The position numbers and the translations under genes are program-made. A stretch of DNA of 64,000 nucleotides, taken from positions 1 through 64,000 of the forward strand of contig JAWVFL010000024.1 of NCBI GenBank assembly GCA_033856195.1. The letters are read 5' to 3'. The stretch comes from VRUE01 sp033856195. Its GTDB lineage: Bacteria > Actinomycetota > Thermoleophilia > Solirubrobacterales > 70-9. The notes below the pieces were generated by a model, which had not been told where the DNA came from, searched no databases, and saw only the letters and a list, made by a program, of their open reading frames with translations. Shown piece by piece: positions 30,054 through 37,817 of the stretch (within the stretch, counting starts at the first letter, position 1; every line of letters starts with the position of its first letter).

Positions 30054-31649
30054 TTACCAGGGCGAGCTGTCCACCCCACTTAGGTTGGACTGGATCACCT
30101 TGGCCCTATTCGATGCGTAGGCGTCGCCTCCATCGGCGTCGGCGTTTCCACCGTCACCTCCGGTTGCGTCACCACTGGTCGCCGAGGTGTCGCCACCGTC
30201 GGCGTCCGCATCGTTGTTGCTGCCCCGTCCCTCACAACCGCAGGACTTGTTCTCATACTGCTGCTCCTGCGGTTCGGACTTGGCGTAGGCGTTGCCGTTG
30301 TGCTCCTGGGTGTTGCCGGAATTGGCGTCGCCGCCATTGCCACCTGTGGCATAGGCGTCGCCCCCAGTCGCTTCCGGGTCACCCTGCTTCACTTCCGACT
30401 TGTTGCTCTGCGGGGGACCCGAGCTGTTCTTCGAGTGCTCCTCGCAGCCGCACCCGTCCTCGCGGGACGAGTGGCCGGAACCTTTGCAGCCGCAGCTCTC
30501 GTGCGAGGAGCCGCCGCCGCTTGACTCGTTGGCCTGCTTGACCACCGCGTCGTTCGATGCATCGGCGTTGCCACCGTCGGCGTCGGCGTTTCCACCGTCA
30601 CCTCCAGTCGCGTCACCGCTCCTAGCCGAGGTGTCTCCACCATCAGCGTCCGCGTCACCACCGACCGAGTCGGCAACCGCGTTGCCGTTGCCGTACTGGG
30701 TGTTGCCGGTGTTGGCGTTTCCGCCATTGCCACCAGTGGCGGTACCGCTGCCACCGTAGGCGCTGGGGCTGCCCTGCTCGACGGTTGACTCGTTGCTCTG
30801 CGAAGAGCCCGAGCCGTCTTTCGGGGACTGTTTGCAGCCGCAGCTCTCGTGCGAGGAGCCGCCGCCGCTTGACTCGTTGGCCTGCTTGACCACCGCGTCG
30901 TTCGATGCATCGGCGTTGCCACCGTCGGCATCGGCGTTTCCACCGTCACCTCCGGTCGCGTCACCACTGGTCGCCGAGGTGTCGCCACCGTTGGCGTCCG
31001 CATCGTTATGCCCTCGATCTTTGCTTTGACCGCAACCGCAGGACTTGCTCTCCTTCTGCTCCTGCGGCTCGGACTTGGCAAAGGAGTTGCCATTGCCTAT
31101 CTGGGTGTTACCGGAATTGGCGTTTCCGCCATTGCCGCCGGTAGCTTCGGCGTCGCCGCCAGTTGCTTCGGGGCTGCCCTGATGAACGCTCGACTCGTTG
31201 CTCTGCGAGCCCGAGCCGTCCTTCGAGGGCCCTTTGCAGCCGCAGCTCTCGTGCGAGGAGCCGCCGCCGCTTGACTCGTTGGCCTGCTTGACCACCGCGT
31301 CGTTCGATGCATCGGCGTTGCCACCGTCGGCGTCGGCGTTTCCACCGTCACCTCCGGTCGCGTCACCACTGGTCGCTTCGGTGTCGCCACCGTCTGCGTC
31401 CGCGTCACCACCGACCGAGACGGCAACCGCGTTGCCGTTGCCGTACTGGGTGTTGCCGGTGTTGGCTTCGCCGCCTTCACCGCCGGTAGCGGTAGCGCTG
31501 CCACCGGTGGCACTTGGGTCGCCCTGGGTCACGCTGCTGCTGTTGCTCTGCCCACTGGCAGGTTCAGGCAGCGGCACGGTGGCGCCAGCTGACGCCGTTC
31601 CGATTGCCATGGCGACCATGGCTGCGATTACAGCCATGAGATATCGCAT
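30054..31649 (-). CDS. Secreted Gly/Asp/Asn/Ala-rich repeat protein with Cys-Gly-Cys motifs
   Basis: The ATG at 31649 (AAGGAA upstream) opens a signal peptide (MRYLMAVIAAMVAMAIGTAS) for a product of 531 residues. The mature chain alternates two module types. One reads QSNxSxVxQGxPxATGG..NGGxANSGNTQxxNGNAxA; the other ADGGDTSATSGDATGGDGGN with NADASNDAVVKQANESSGGG and SSHESCGCK. Three copies of SHESCGCK and other CGC motifs (KSCGCGQ, KSCGCEG, DGCGCEE) recur at module ends. Regular short-residue repeats suggest an extracellular beta-solenoid or fibre, and the cysteines suggest cross-linking or metal binding; both are inference. Three 123-bp DNA copies underlie the repeats. It follows the wall-type gene 31738-32832 on the same strand. 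Confidence 0.85.
   Translation of the reverse strand: MRYLMAVIAAMVAMAIGTASAGATVPLPEPASGQSNSSSVTQGDPSATGGSATATGGEGGEANTGNTQYGNGNAVAVSVGGDADADGGDTEATSGDATGGDGGNADADGGNADASNDAVVKQANESSGGGSSHESCGCKGPSKDGSGSQSNESSVHQGSPEATGGDAEATGGNGGNANSGNTQIGNGNSFAKSEPQEQKESKSCGCGQSKDRGHNDADANGGDTSATSGDATGGDGGNADADGGNADASNDAVVKQANESSGGGSSHESCGCKQSPKDGSGSSQSNESTVEQGSPSAYGGSGTATGGNGGNANTGNTQYGNGNAVADSVGGDADADGGDTSARSGDATGGDGGNADADGGNADASNDAVVKQANESSGGGSSHESCGCKGSGHSSREDGCGCEEHSKNSSGPPQSNKSEVKQGDPEATGGDAYATGGNGGDANSGNTQEHNGNAYAKSEPQEQQYENKSCGCEGRGSNNDADADGGDTSATSGDATGGDGGNADADGGDAYASNRAKVIQSNLSGVDSSPW
30483..31355. repeat. Three 123-bp near-identical direct repeats inside the repeat-protein gene
   Basis: Copies at 30483-30605, 30831-30953 and 31233-31355, spaced 348 and 402 bases apart. 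They are almost base-for-base identical (for example one G/A difference in copy 2), while the sequence between them varies more. A shortened fourth copy lies at about 30118-30163. Such identity implies recent duplication or gene conversion, and the copy number may vary between strains. Confidence 0.9.
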
Positions 31650-31714
31650 TGGTAGTTCCTTCCATGCTTGAGTTTGCTCTTCGCCGGGGGGTGAGTTGGC
31701 GGGCTCCCGGCGCA

Positions 31715-31748
31715 GCCCTGGCGTTGGTCCCGGGGACCTAGCCAGGGC
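31715..31748 (-). promoter_or_regulatory. Intercistronic hairpin between the wall-type and repeat-protein genes
   Basis: Stem 31715-31722 with 31741-31748 (8 bp) and an inner GGTCCC/GGGACC stem. It overlaps the stop of the upstream gene (31738-31740) and lies 66 bases before the repeat-protein start. It may attenuate or stabilise the downstream mRNA. Confidence 0.5.
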
Positions 31749-32832
31749 GCTCAAGTGCGCAGACGAACGGGGTGGGCGCGCGGAAGTCCGCCGCCTTTCC
31801 GAGCCTGCGCGGAGTCGCCGGCGCCACAAGCGCGAGCAACGCGAGCAGCGCGACGATGGGGACGAAGGATGTGCCGCCGGAGTCAGGTACGGCGTTCGCC
31901 GGCGATTCGGGAGCCGGTGAGGGCGTCTCCGACGGTGTGGGGCTCCCACCAAGATGCTTGATGGTCGAGCTGGTGAGGGCAGCGGCGTGTAGGGCGCCGA
32001 CCGCGGGCGAGCGGGTCGCCCCTCTATCGGTGAGCTCCGAAAGGTCGATCCTCCCGATCTCGAGTCCGCCGGTCGCCGCCAGGTCCAGGTATTCGCCGAG
32101 GGACAGTTCCGGCGCGATCGCGCCGCGGTTCGAGAACAAGCCGGCGGGTGGCACGTTGGGGAAGCTCGTTGTTCCCTTCGGGGAAGGCTCTACGCGCGCT
32201 GGGGTTGGGCCAGTGGGCATCGCAGCCTCGCCGCTCACCGGGGCGATGGAGTCGAGGAGATCGGCTGGCTGAAGGGCCGGATCGGCTGACAGCCGATCGG
32301 TGGCAAGCGCGGCCATGCTGACGGGGTCGGGGCGGGTCCCCCCGGCCAGTTTCGAGAGCGGGTGCTTGGGAGCGGGGACCGCGCTGGCGTCCGGTTCTAC
32401 GTCTGCCGGCGCGCTGACTTCACCCGCCCGGATGGCTACCGAACCGGCCGAATCGACGATCGCCGATGAGGTTGGCGCGGCACGGTCGACCGCTGTCGTG
32501 GAGACAGGCGGGTTCGCCGCAGGGGCTGGTGTCTCGCCCGGCGTCGGGGCGGCCGAGCTGCCTTCCCCCGCTGGTTCAGAGGAGGGGGCGGCGGCGCCTG
32601 CGACTTCCTGAGTATCGACCGGTTCGGGGGCGGGGGCAGGGCTGACGCTTGCCTCTGGCTGTTCGGCGGTGACAGGGCCTTCAACCGTAGGAGGCATGCT
32701 CGCCGCGTCGACCGTTTCCGCGCTCGCCGGCGCAGCGATCGACAACGCTGCGATCACCGCTGCCAGGACGCCCAAAGAGAGGACTCGGAACCCTGAGATC
32801 CGTTGCTTGACGGTCGAGAGAAAAATCACCAC
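31738..32832 (-). CDS. Secreted Pro/Ala/Ser-rich protein with a C-terminal membrane anchor
   Basis: The 364-residue product has a signal peptide (about residues 12-38, ISGFRVLSLGVLAAVIAALS... ending APASA). A long low-complexity Pro/Ala/Ser/Glu stretch (about 40-200) spans the wall, a more ordered part follows (LFSNRGAIAPELSLGEYLDL), and a C-terminal hydrophobic helix precedes basic residues (FVPIVALLALLALVAPATPR). That is a membrane- or wall-anchored spacer architecture. It may present or assemble the repeat protein encoded next to it. The GTG start is preceded by a structured leader. No named family recognised. Confidence 0.7.
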   Translation of the reverse strand: MVIFLSTVKQRISGFRVLSLGVLAAVIAALSIAAPASAETVDAASMPPTVEGPVTAEQPEASVSPAPAPEPVDTQEVAGAAAPSSEPAGEGSSAAPTPGETPAPAANPPVSTTAVDRAAPTSSAIVDSAGSVAIRAGEVSAPADVEPDASAVPAPKHPLSKLAGGTRPDPVSMAALATDRLSADPALQPADLLDSIAPVSGEAAMPTGPTPARVEPSPKGTTSFPNVPPAGLFSNRGAIAPELSLGEYLDLAATGGLEIGRIDLSELTDRGATRSPAVGALHAAALTSSTIKHLGGSPTPSETPSPAPESPANAVPDSGGTSFVPIVALLALLALVAPATPRRLGKAADFRAPTPFVCALERPG

Positions 32833-32868
32833 GGACTGACCAAGCTACCCAATATTCGTCCAAATTCA

Positions 32869-32938
32869 CAGGTATTTTTAAAGTCTTGGCGAGCCTCACC
32901 TTGAGGTCAAGGCCCAGTCCCCAAGGGGAAAATACCTG
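32869..32938 (-). promoter_or_regulatory. Structured leader upstream of the secreted-protein operon
   Basis: A 10-bp perfect outer stem (32869-32878 with 32929-32938, CAGGTATTTT) encloses two further hairpins, CCTTGA/TCAAGG and CCCC-AA-GGGG. It lies 36 bases before the GTG at 32832, in an AT-richer stretch. The multi-stem layout resembles a riboswitch or protein-binding leader, but it matches no class I know. Confidence 0.5.
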
Positions 32939-33022
32939 CACGTAAACGCGCCAGCGGAGCCAAGGGCTCGCAAAAGACGAAATGTTAAGAAGGGTGCCCC
33001 GTCGGACTGAGGCGCGCCGCTG

Positions 33023-33277
33023 TTAGTAGCGCGGCGGTAGGTCCCGGCGTTCCTCTGGGACCCGTTCGACCCGTTCTTCCGGCGCCACCGCTTCGCGGCG
33101 GCGGGCACGGTCGGACCAGATTGCCTCTTGGAAGAAGGAGAGGACGAGGCCTGCGGCGCCGGCGATCATCAGGATCAGGCCGACGGTGTCGAGGCTGACG
33201 CCCTGGACGTGAATGTTGGTCGCGTAACGAAGGATGGCTCCGACTGCGATCAGGAATATGGCTCCAGCGATGGTCAC
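33023..33277 (-). CDS. DUF6458-like small membrane protein
   Basis: The 84-residue product has two hydrophobic segments (IAGAIFLIAVGAILRYATNI and VGLILMIAGAAGLVLSFFQE) and a charged C-terminal tail ending VPEERRDLPPRY. The pattern GAIFLIAVGAIL...DTVGLILMIAG is typical of this small actinobacterial membrane family. Function unknown. Confidence 0.8.
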   Translation of the reverse strand: MTIAGAIFLIAVGAILRYATNIHVQGVSLDTVGLILMIAGAAGLVLSFFQEAIWSDRARRREAVAPEERVERVPEERRDLPPRY

Positions 33278-33317
33278 GCCACGTCGTTACCCGACGCGAT
33301 CACGCCTCAAACGACGG

Positions 33318-33363
33318 TGACTTCGCGTTTAGCTCCCGCTATGCGGAACAAAAGGCGAAGTCA
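33318..33363. repeat. Palindrome at the end of the DNA glycosylase gene
   Basis: Arms 33318-33326 and 33355-33363 (TGACTTCGC and its complement); the stem extends to 12 of 13 bases, with CCGC/GCGG inside. The right arm includes the glycosylase stop codon. The arm sequence GGTGACTTCGC is also the arm start of the palindrome in ileS (53641). Confidence 0.6.
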
Positions 33364-34128
33364 GCCTGGAGTGGACTGGCAGGTTGGGCACCAGTAGGTG
33401 GTGCGGTTGGCGTCGCCTTGGCCGCGGGAGCGGATTGGGGTGGCACAGCGGGGACAGGGGCGGCCGGCCCGTTTGTAGGCCGCGCGGTCCTGGCGACCTT
33501 GTTCGACCGCTTCAAGCATTAGGTCGTGGGCGGCTTGGACGACGTGGTGGAGCTGCTCGTCGCCTATCTGGCCGACCGGCTGCCACGGGTCGAGTCGAGC
33601 CTCGAAGCAGGCCTCGCTCTTGAAGATGTTGCCGACGCCAGCGATCAGGTGCTGGTCGAGCAGGGCGTCGCCGACGGCTCGGTCGGGGGCGCTGCGCAGC
33701 GAGCTCGCCGGGGCGCCGGAGTCGAAATCCGGTGCGAGGATGTCGGGGCCGAGGCGGGCGAGCACTGGGTCGCGGCGCAGGGCGCTCTTGCCGAGCACAC
33801 GCAGCGTGGGCCCGCCGAACTGGACCGCTTCGGAGCTCTCGCCGCGCAGCACCGCCCAGGCCGCGCCGGCCGGCTTGCGCCAACTCGCGCCGCGCCGGTA
33901 GACGTGCCAGGCGCCGCTCATGCCGAGGTGGCTATGCAGAGCGCGGTCGCCGAAGTACAGCAGCAGGTGCTTGCCGCGGGCGTCCACCCGCTCCATGGTC
34001 AGGCCGTCGAGCCGCTCGACGCCGGCTGCGCGCCCACGCGGGTTGGGGGCGCTCACCTCCAACTGCTCGCCGTCGAGCGCGGTGCCGATCCGGCGCGCTG
34101 CTCGCAGGATCGTGTCGCCCTCCGCCAC
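33361..34128 (-). CDS. Fpg/Nei-family DNA glycosylase/AP lyase (endonuclease VIII type)
   Basis: The 255-residue product starts MAEGDTILRAARRIGTALDG (GTG start), with Ala2-Glu3 in place of the Pro-Glu of MutM, as in the actinobacterial Nei2 group. Family features: GKHLLLYFGDRALHSHLGMS (about residues 52-71), the helix-two-turn-helix LLDQHLIAGVGNIFKSEACF, and a C-terminal zinc finger CPRC...YWCPTC. It removes oxidised pyrimidines and cleaves the abasic site. It lies three bases after the BtrH-like gene and shares its strand. Confidence 0.9.
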   Translation of the reverse strand: MAEGDTILRAARRIGTALDGEQLEVSAPNPRGRAAGVERLDGLTMERVDARGKHLLLYFGDRALHSHLGMSGAWHVYRRGASWRKPAGAAWAVLRGESSEAVQFGGPTLRVLGKSALRRDPVLARLGPDILAPDFDSGAPASSLRSAPDRAVGDALLDQHLIAGVGNIFKSEACFEARLDPWQPVGQIGDEQLHHVVQAAHDLMLEAVEQGRQDRAAYKRAGRPCPRCATPIRSRGQGDANRTTYWCPTCQSTPG

Positions 34129-34131
34129 CGG

Positions 34132-35097
34132 TTAGGCGAGAGTGGTCCAGAGCCGCTGCTCGGCCTCGGCGACGCGGTGCGCGGCGACGTCGATCTCGTG
34201 CCAGAGCTGCGGGTCGGGATCGTCGCGCTCGCTGGCGGCGTGGAAGGCGTTCGCGAGCTCCGTCCAGCCCGCCGCCGCCTCGGCGGCCAGCGGCGCCTCG
34301 GGCCGGCCCGCCTCCTCGAGGAAGCGCGAATACATCAGGCGGAAGGCGCCGCCGCCGGTGCCGCGGCGCTCGATCACCTGGTAGCCGAAGCGGGCGCACC
34401 ACTGCCAGTCCTCGGCGACCTCGGGCCAGCTGCCCGCCTCCGCGGCGAGGCGATCGACCGCGCCGAGTCCGGAGAACTCGCCGAACGGAGAGGCGACCAT
34501 CGCCTGGGCGGCACGCTCGATCGCCGCCGGGATCGCCTCGCGCAGCTGCTCTTGGGTGATGCCGCCGGAGGCGGTGAACATGTGGCCGGAGAGGGGGTAG
34601 GCGGGGTGGCTGCTGTGGCGAGCGCGGTCGAGGTCCTCCAGCCGCGTCGTCGTCTGCAATTGCTCGAAGCCGGTGTCGGAGAGGTGGGCGAACTGCTCGT
34701 CGTAGCCGGCCAGCACCACCGCGTGGCCGGGGAAGTGGGCCGAGTTGCCGTAATGGTCGAGGTAGTAGAGGTCGGTGAGCAGCAGCACCGGCTGGCCGGC
34801 GTCGACCTCGGCGCGCGCTGCCTCCCAGGCGCCGCCGTCGCCCTGCTCGAACGTGCGCAGTTGCAGCGCCGCCCCGGTCAGCTCGTCGAAGTTCTCCTCC
34901 AGCCGCGCCGCGCGCCCGTTGAACCAGCGCGTCGGCGAGGCGTCCTCGAGGGCGACGTAATAGAAGCAGGCGCCCGCCCCGAGCCCGAACGCCATCTCCT
35001 CGCTGATCTCCGCTCCGTGGAAGGCGAGCACGTTGCGCAGGGCAGTGGAACCGCAGTGGTGGCCAGGCGTGTGGACGTAGCCGGGGACCGAGGGCAT
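34132..35097 (-). CDS. BtrH N-terminal-domain/DUF4872-like protein
   Basis: The ATG at 35097 gives 321 residues. The N-terminus has the cysteine-containing motif of the BtrH family (GHHCGSTALRNVLAFHGAEI, SEEMAFGLGAGACFYYVALE), followed by PVLLLTDLYYLDHYGNSAHF with PGHAVVLAGYDE, a Cys-His-Asp layout of papain-like acyltransferases. A helical C-terminal half follows. In butirosin synthesis BtrH moves an acyl chain from a carrier protein to the aminoglycoside; the substrate here is unknown and no carrier protein is nearby. It is probably co-transcribed with the glycosylase. Confidence 0.78.
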   Translation of the reverse strand: MPSVPGYVHTPGHHCGSTALRNVLAFHGAEISEEMAFGLGAGACFYYVALEDASPTRWFNGRAARLEENFDELTGAALQLRTFEQGDGGAWEAARAEVDAGQPVLLLTDLYYLDHYGNSAHFPGHAVVLAGYDEQFAHLSDTGFEQLQTTTRLEDLDRARHSSHPAYPLSGHMFTASGGITQEQLREAIPAAIERAAQAMVASPFGEFSGLGAVDRLAAEAGSWPEVAEDWQWCARFGYQVIERRGTGGGAFRLMYSRFLEEAGRPEAPLAAEAAAGWTELANAFHAASERDDPDPQLWHEIDVAAHRVAEAEQRLWTTLA

Positions 35098-35134
35098 GAC
35101 GGGATACTGACCTACCGGCTTATCCTGCGCGCCG

Positions 35135-35629
35135 ATGCGCGACGCCGATCTCAGACTGCTGCGCCTGATGCGCACCCGCGGCCATTCGCCCGGCCTGGAG
35201 TCGGCAGCGAAGGCATTGGGCAAGGCGGGCAACAATGCGGCCGTCTGGGTCGCGATCGGGCTGGCGCTGGCGCTCCTCGACCCCGAACGGCGCGAATCCT
35301 GGCTGATCTGCGCCGTCCTCGGTCCGATCGCGATCGGGCTCAACTACGGGATCAAGCTCCTGGTCAAGCGGCCGCGGCCGGTGCTCGAGGGCCTGCCCCC
35401 GCTCGGCGGCGCACCCAGCTCACTCAGCTTCCCTTCCGCCCACGCCCTCTCCTCGTTCGCGGTGGCGACGGCGATGTTCCGGGTCGACCCCGCCACGGCG
35501 GGCGCCCTCGTCGTCGCCCTCGTCCTCTCGCTGGGCCGCCCCTACCTCGGCATGCACTACCCGTCCGACGTCCTCGCCGGCGCCCTCCTCGGCATCATCC
35601 TCGGATTGCTTGTCCCACTTTCCATATGA
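35135..35629 (+). CDS. PAP2-family membrane phosphatase
   Basis: The 164-residue product has four or five membrane segments and the three phosphatase motifs: KLLVKRPRP (about residue 74), SFPSAHALSSF (about 98), and GRPYLGMHYPSDVLAG (about 130). Small bacterial PAP2 enzymes dephosphorylate undecaprenyl pyrophosphate or phosphatidic-acid-like lipids at the membrane. It diverges from the BtrH-like gene, 37 bases apart. Confidence 0.9.
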   Translation: MRDADLRLLRLMRTRGHSPGLESAAKALGKAGNNAAVWVAIGLALALLDPERRESWLICAVLGPIAIGLNYGIKLLVKRPRPVLEGLPPLGGAPSSLSFPSAHALSSFAVATAMFRVDPATAGALVVALVLSLGRPYLGMHYPSDVLAGALLGIILGLLVPLSI

Positions 35630-35659
35630 GCAGTGAGAGAGCCGCCCCCGGACGCGGGA

Positions 35660-35697
35660 GTGGGGGGCCATCCATATCTGATTCTTTGGCCCCCCAC
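35660..35697. repeat. Hairpin between PAP2 and ychF
   Basis: Stem 35660-35670 with 35687-35697, 11 bp perfect (GTGGGGGGCCA) and a 16-base loop. It lies 30 bases after the PAP2 stop and 23 bases before the ychF ATG; it may end PAP2 transcription or affect the ychF leader. Confidence 0.65.
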
Positions 35698-35720
35698 GGG
35701 AGCAGAGGAGGCGGCGTTAT

Positions 35721-36794
35721 ATGAAGGTCGGGATCGTCGGCCTGCCCAACGCGGGCAAGTCGACCCTCTTCAACGCGCTGACCAGCGGCGGGGCGCAGAC
35801 CGGCGACTACCCCTTCACGACGATCGAGCCGAACGTGGCGATCGCCCCGGTGGCGGACGAGCGGCTCGAGCGGGTCGCCGAGACGCTGCGCAGCTCCAAG
35901 CTCGAACCGGCGACGATCGCCTTCCACGACATCGCCGGCCTGGTCAAGGGCGCCTCGGAGGGGGAGGGCCTTGGCAACCAGTTCCTCGCCTCGATCCGCG
36001 AGACCGACGCGATCTGCCACGTCGTCCGCTGCCACGCCGACTCCGGCGTTCCGCACCCCGACGGCCGCGTCGACCCGCTCGCCGACATCGAGACGATCGA
36101 GACCGAGCTGGTGCTCTCCGATTACGAGCAGGCCGAGCGGCGCCTGCACCGGGTCGGCAAGGGCGCCAAGGCGGGCGACGCCGAGGCGATCGCCGAGCGT
36201 GACTGGCTCGAGCAGGTCGTCGCCGCGCTCGCCGAGGGCAAGCCGGCCCGCTCGGTGCGGGTCCCCGATGCCGCCGCGCACGGCCCGCGCAACCTGCAGG
36301 CGCTCACCTCGAAGCCGATCCTCTACGTCGCCAACGTCGACGAGGGGGACGCGGAGGCTCCCGTGGCGGTGGTTGAGCACGCCGAGTCTGTGGGCGCCGG
36401 CGTCGTTGCCGTCAGCGCCCGGATCGAGGGCGAGCTGGCCGAGCTCGACCCGGCCGAAGCGGAGGAGATGCGCGAGTCCTACGGGGTCGAGGGCTCGGGC
36501 CTGGCGCGGCTGGTCCGCGCCGCCTACGACCTGCTCGACCTGCTCACCTTCTTCACCGCCGGCGAGGGCAAGGAGGCGGTCGCCCGCCCGATCCCCCGTG
36601 GCTCGACCGCCTGGGAGGCGGCGGGCACCATCCACACCGAGATCCAGGACGCCTTCGTCAAGGCGGAAGCAATCGGCTGGGAGGAGCTGGTCGAGTGCGG
36701 CGGTTACGCGCCTGCCCGCGACAAGGGCCTGCTCCGCATCGAGGGGCGCGACTACGTCGTCCAAGACGGCGACGTGATCACGATCAAGGTCTAG
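35721..36794 (+). CDS. ychF: Redox-regulated ATPase/GTPase YchF (OLA1 type)
   Basis: The 357-residue product has the G1 loop GIVGLPNAGKSTLFNALTSG, switch motif DYPFTTIEPNVAI, FHDIAGLVKGASEGEGLGNQ, the altered G4 YVANVDEG of the family (which binds ATP rather than GTP), a coiled-coil insert, and the TGS domain (FFTAGEGKEAVARPIPRGST ... YAPARDKGLLRIEGRDYVVQ). It associates with ribosomes and influences stress responses. Confidence 0.96.
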   Translation: MKVGIVGLPNAGKSTLFNALTSGGAQTGDYPFTTIEPNVAIAPVADERLERVAETLRSSKLEPATIAFHDIAGLVKGASEGEGLGNQFLASIRETDAICHVVRCHADSGVPHPDGRVDPLADIETIETELVLSDYEQAERRLHRVGKGAKAGDAEAIAERDWLEQVVAALAEGKPARSVRVPDAAAHGPRNLQALTSKPILYVANVDEGDAEAPVAVVEHAESVGAGVVAVSARIEGELAELDPAEAEEMRESYGVEGSGLARLVRAAYDLLDLLTFFTAGEGKEAVARPIPRGSTAWEAAGTIHTEIQDAFVKAEAIGWEELVECGGYAPARDKGLLRIEGRDYVVQDGDVITIKV

Positions 36795-36827
36795 TCCCGC
36801 CCGGCTCGCGGGCTCTAGGGTTTGCGC

Positions 36828-37817
36828 ATGGACGAAGGGGCGCGCTTCCCGAAGGTGGCGGCGAAGGCCGGCCACTACGAGAGCTTCTACATCAAGGCCT
36901 GCCGGCCCGGAGGAGGGCGGGGGATCTGGATCCGCCACACGGTCCACAAGCGGCCCGGGGCCGAGCCGACCGCCTCGATCTGGTTCGTCCTCTTCGACCG
37001 CGAGGCCGAGGGGCCGCGGGCGACGAAGGTGACCGTGCCGGCCGAGAAGCTCGCGGCGCCGGCCGGCTTATGGATCAGGGTCGACAAAGCCGAAATCGGC
37101 CCGGGGCGCGCCAGCGGCTCAATCGAGACCGACGCGCTGACGGCCAGCTGGGAGCTGAACTTCTCCGGCGACGCGGAGCCCTGCAAGTACCTGCCGGCCG
37201 ACTGGCTCTACGAGGCGCCGCTGCCGCGCACCAAGTTCGTCGCGCCGTTCCCCAACGCAAGCTTCAGCGGGCGCCTCGGGCTCGACGGCGAGGAGATCGA
37301 GCTGGACGGCTGGCCCGGCATGATCGGCCACAACTGGGGCAGCGAGCACGCCGAGCGCTGGGTCTGGCTGGAGGGCACCGGCTTTGCCGGGGACGCCGGC
37401 ACCTACTTCGACGCCGGCGCCGCCCGCGTCAAGGCCGGTCCCTGGACCACGCCCTGGCTGCCCTCGGGGATGCTCGTGCTCGACGGCGAGGAGCACCGCC
37501 TCGGCGGTTTCGGCCAGATTCGCAACGCGTCGATCGAGGCCCGCCCGACCGCCTGCGAGTTCACCCTGCCCGGCAAGGACATCGTCGTCCGCGGCCGCGT
37601 CTCCGCCCCGCAAAAGGACTTCGTCGGCTGGGTCTACGCCGACCCCAAGGGCCCCGAGCACAACACGGTCAACTGCTCGGTCTCCGACCTCGAGCTGACC
37701 GTGGAACGTCCCGCCGCCCCGCCCCGCCAGCTCACCCTCCGCGCCGGCGCCGCCTACGAGTTCGGCATGCGCGAGACCGACCACGGCATCCCGATCCAGC
37801 CCTACCCGGACGGCTAG
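36828..37817 (+). CDS. Lipocalin-like protein of the CrtC/AttH type
   Basis: The product has about 329 residues (ATG at 36828; TTG at 36822 is an alternative). Two beta-barrel halves are suggested, with hallmarks GHYESFYIKACRPGGGRGIW, WPGMIGHNWGSEHAERWVWL, and a closing HNTVNCSVSDLELTVERP. The GHNWG and aromatic pattern is that of carotenoid hydratase CrtC and AttH-like proteins, but no carotenoid genes are nearby and there is no signal peptide. It may bind or modify a hydrophobic ligand. It converges on the SpoIID gene with a four-base overlap. Confidence 0.65.
   Translation: MDEGARFPKVAAKAGHYESFYIKACRPGGGRGIWIRHTVHKRPGAEPTASIWFVLFDREAEGPRATKVTVPAEKLAAPAGLWIRVDKAEIGPGRASGSIETDALTASWELNFSGDAEPCKYLPADWLYEAPLPRTKFVAPFPNASFSGRLGLDGEEIELDGWPGMIGHNWGSEHAERWVWLEGTGFAGDAGTYFDAGAARVKAGPWTTPWLPSGMLVLDGEEHRLGGFGQIRNASIEARPTACEFTLPGKDIVVRGRVSAPQKDFVGWVYADPKGPEHNTVNCSVSDLELTVERPAAPPRQLTLRAGAAYEFGMRETDHGIPIQPYPDG

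Noticed and set aside
30483..31355. A CRISPR array, because of regularly spaced identical repeats.
   Set aside because: The repeats are 123 bp, lie in a continuous open frame with a signal peptide, and the intervening sequence codes for related protein modules.
33526..35724. A 732-codon open frame on the plus strand.
   Set aside because: It runs antisense to the glycosylase and BtrH-like genes, both of which have clear family motifs.
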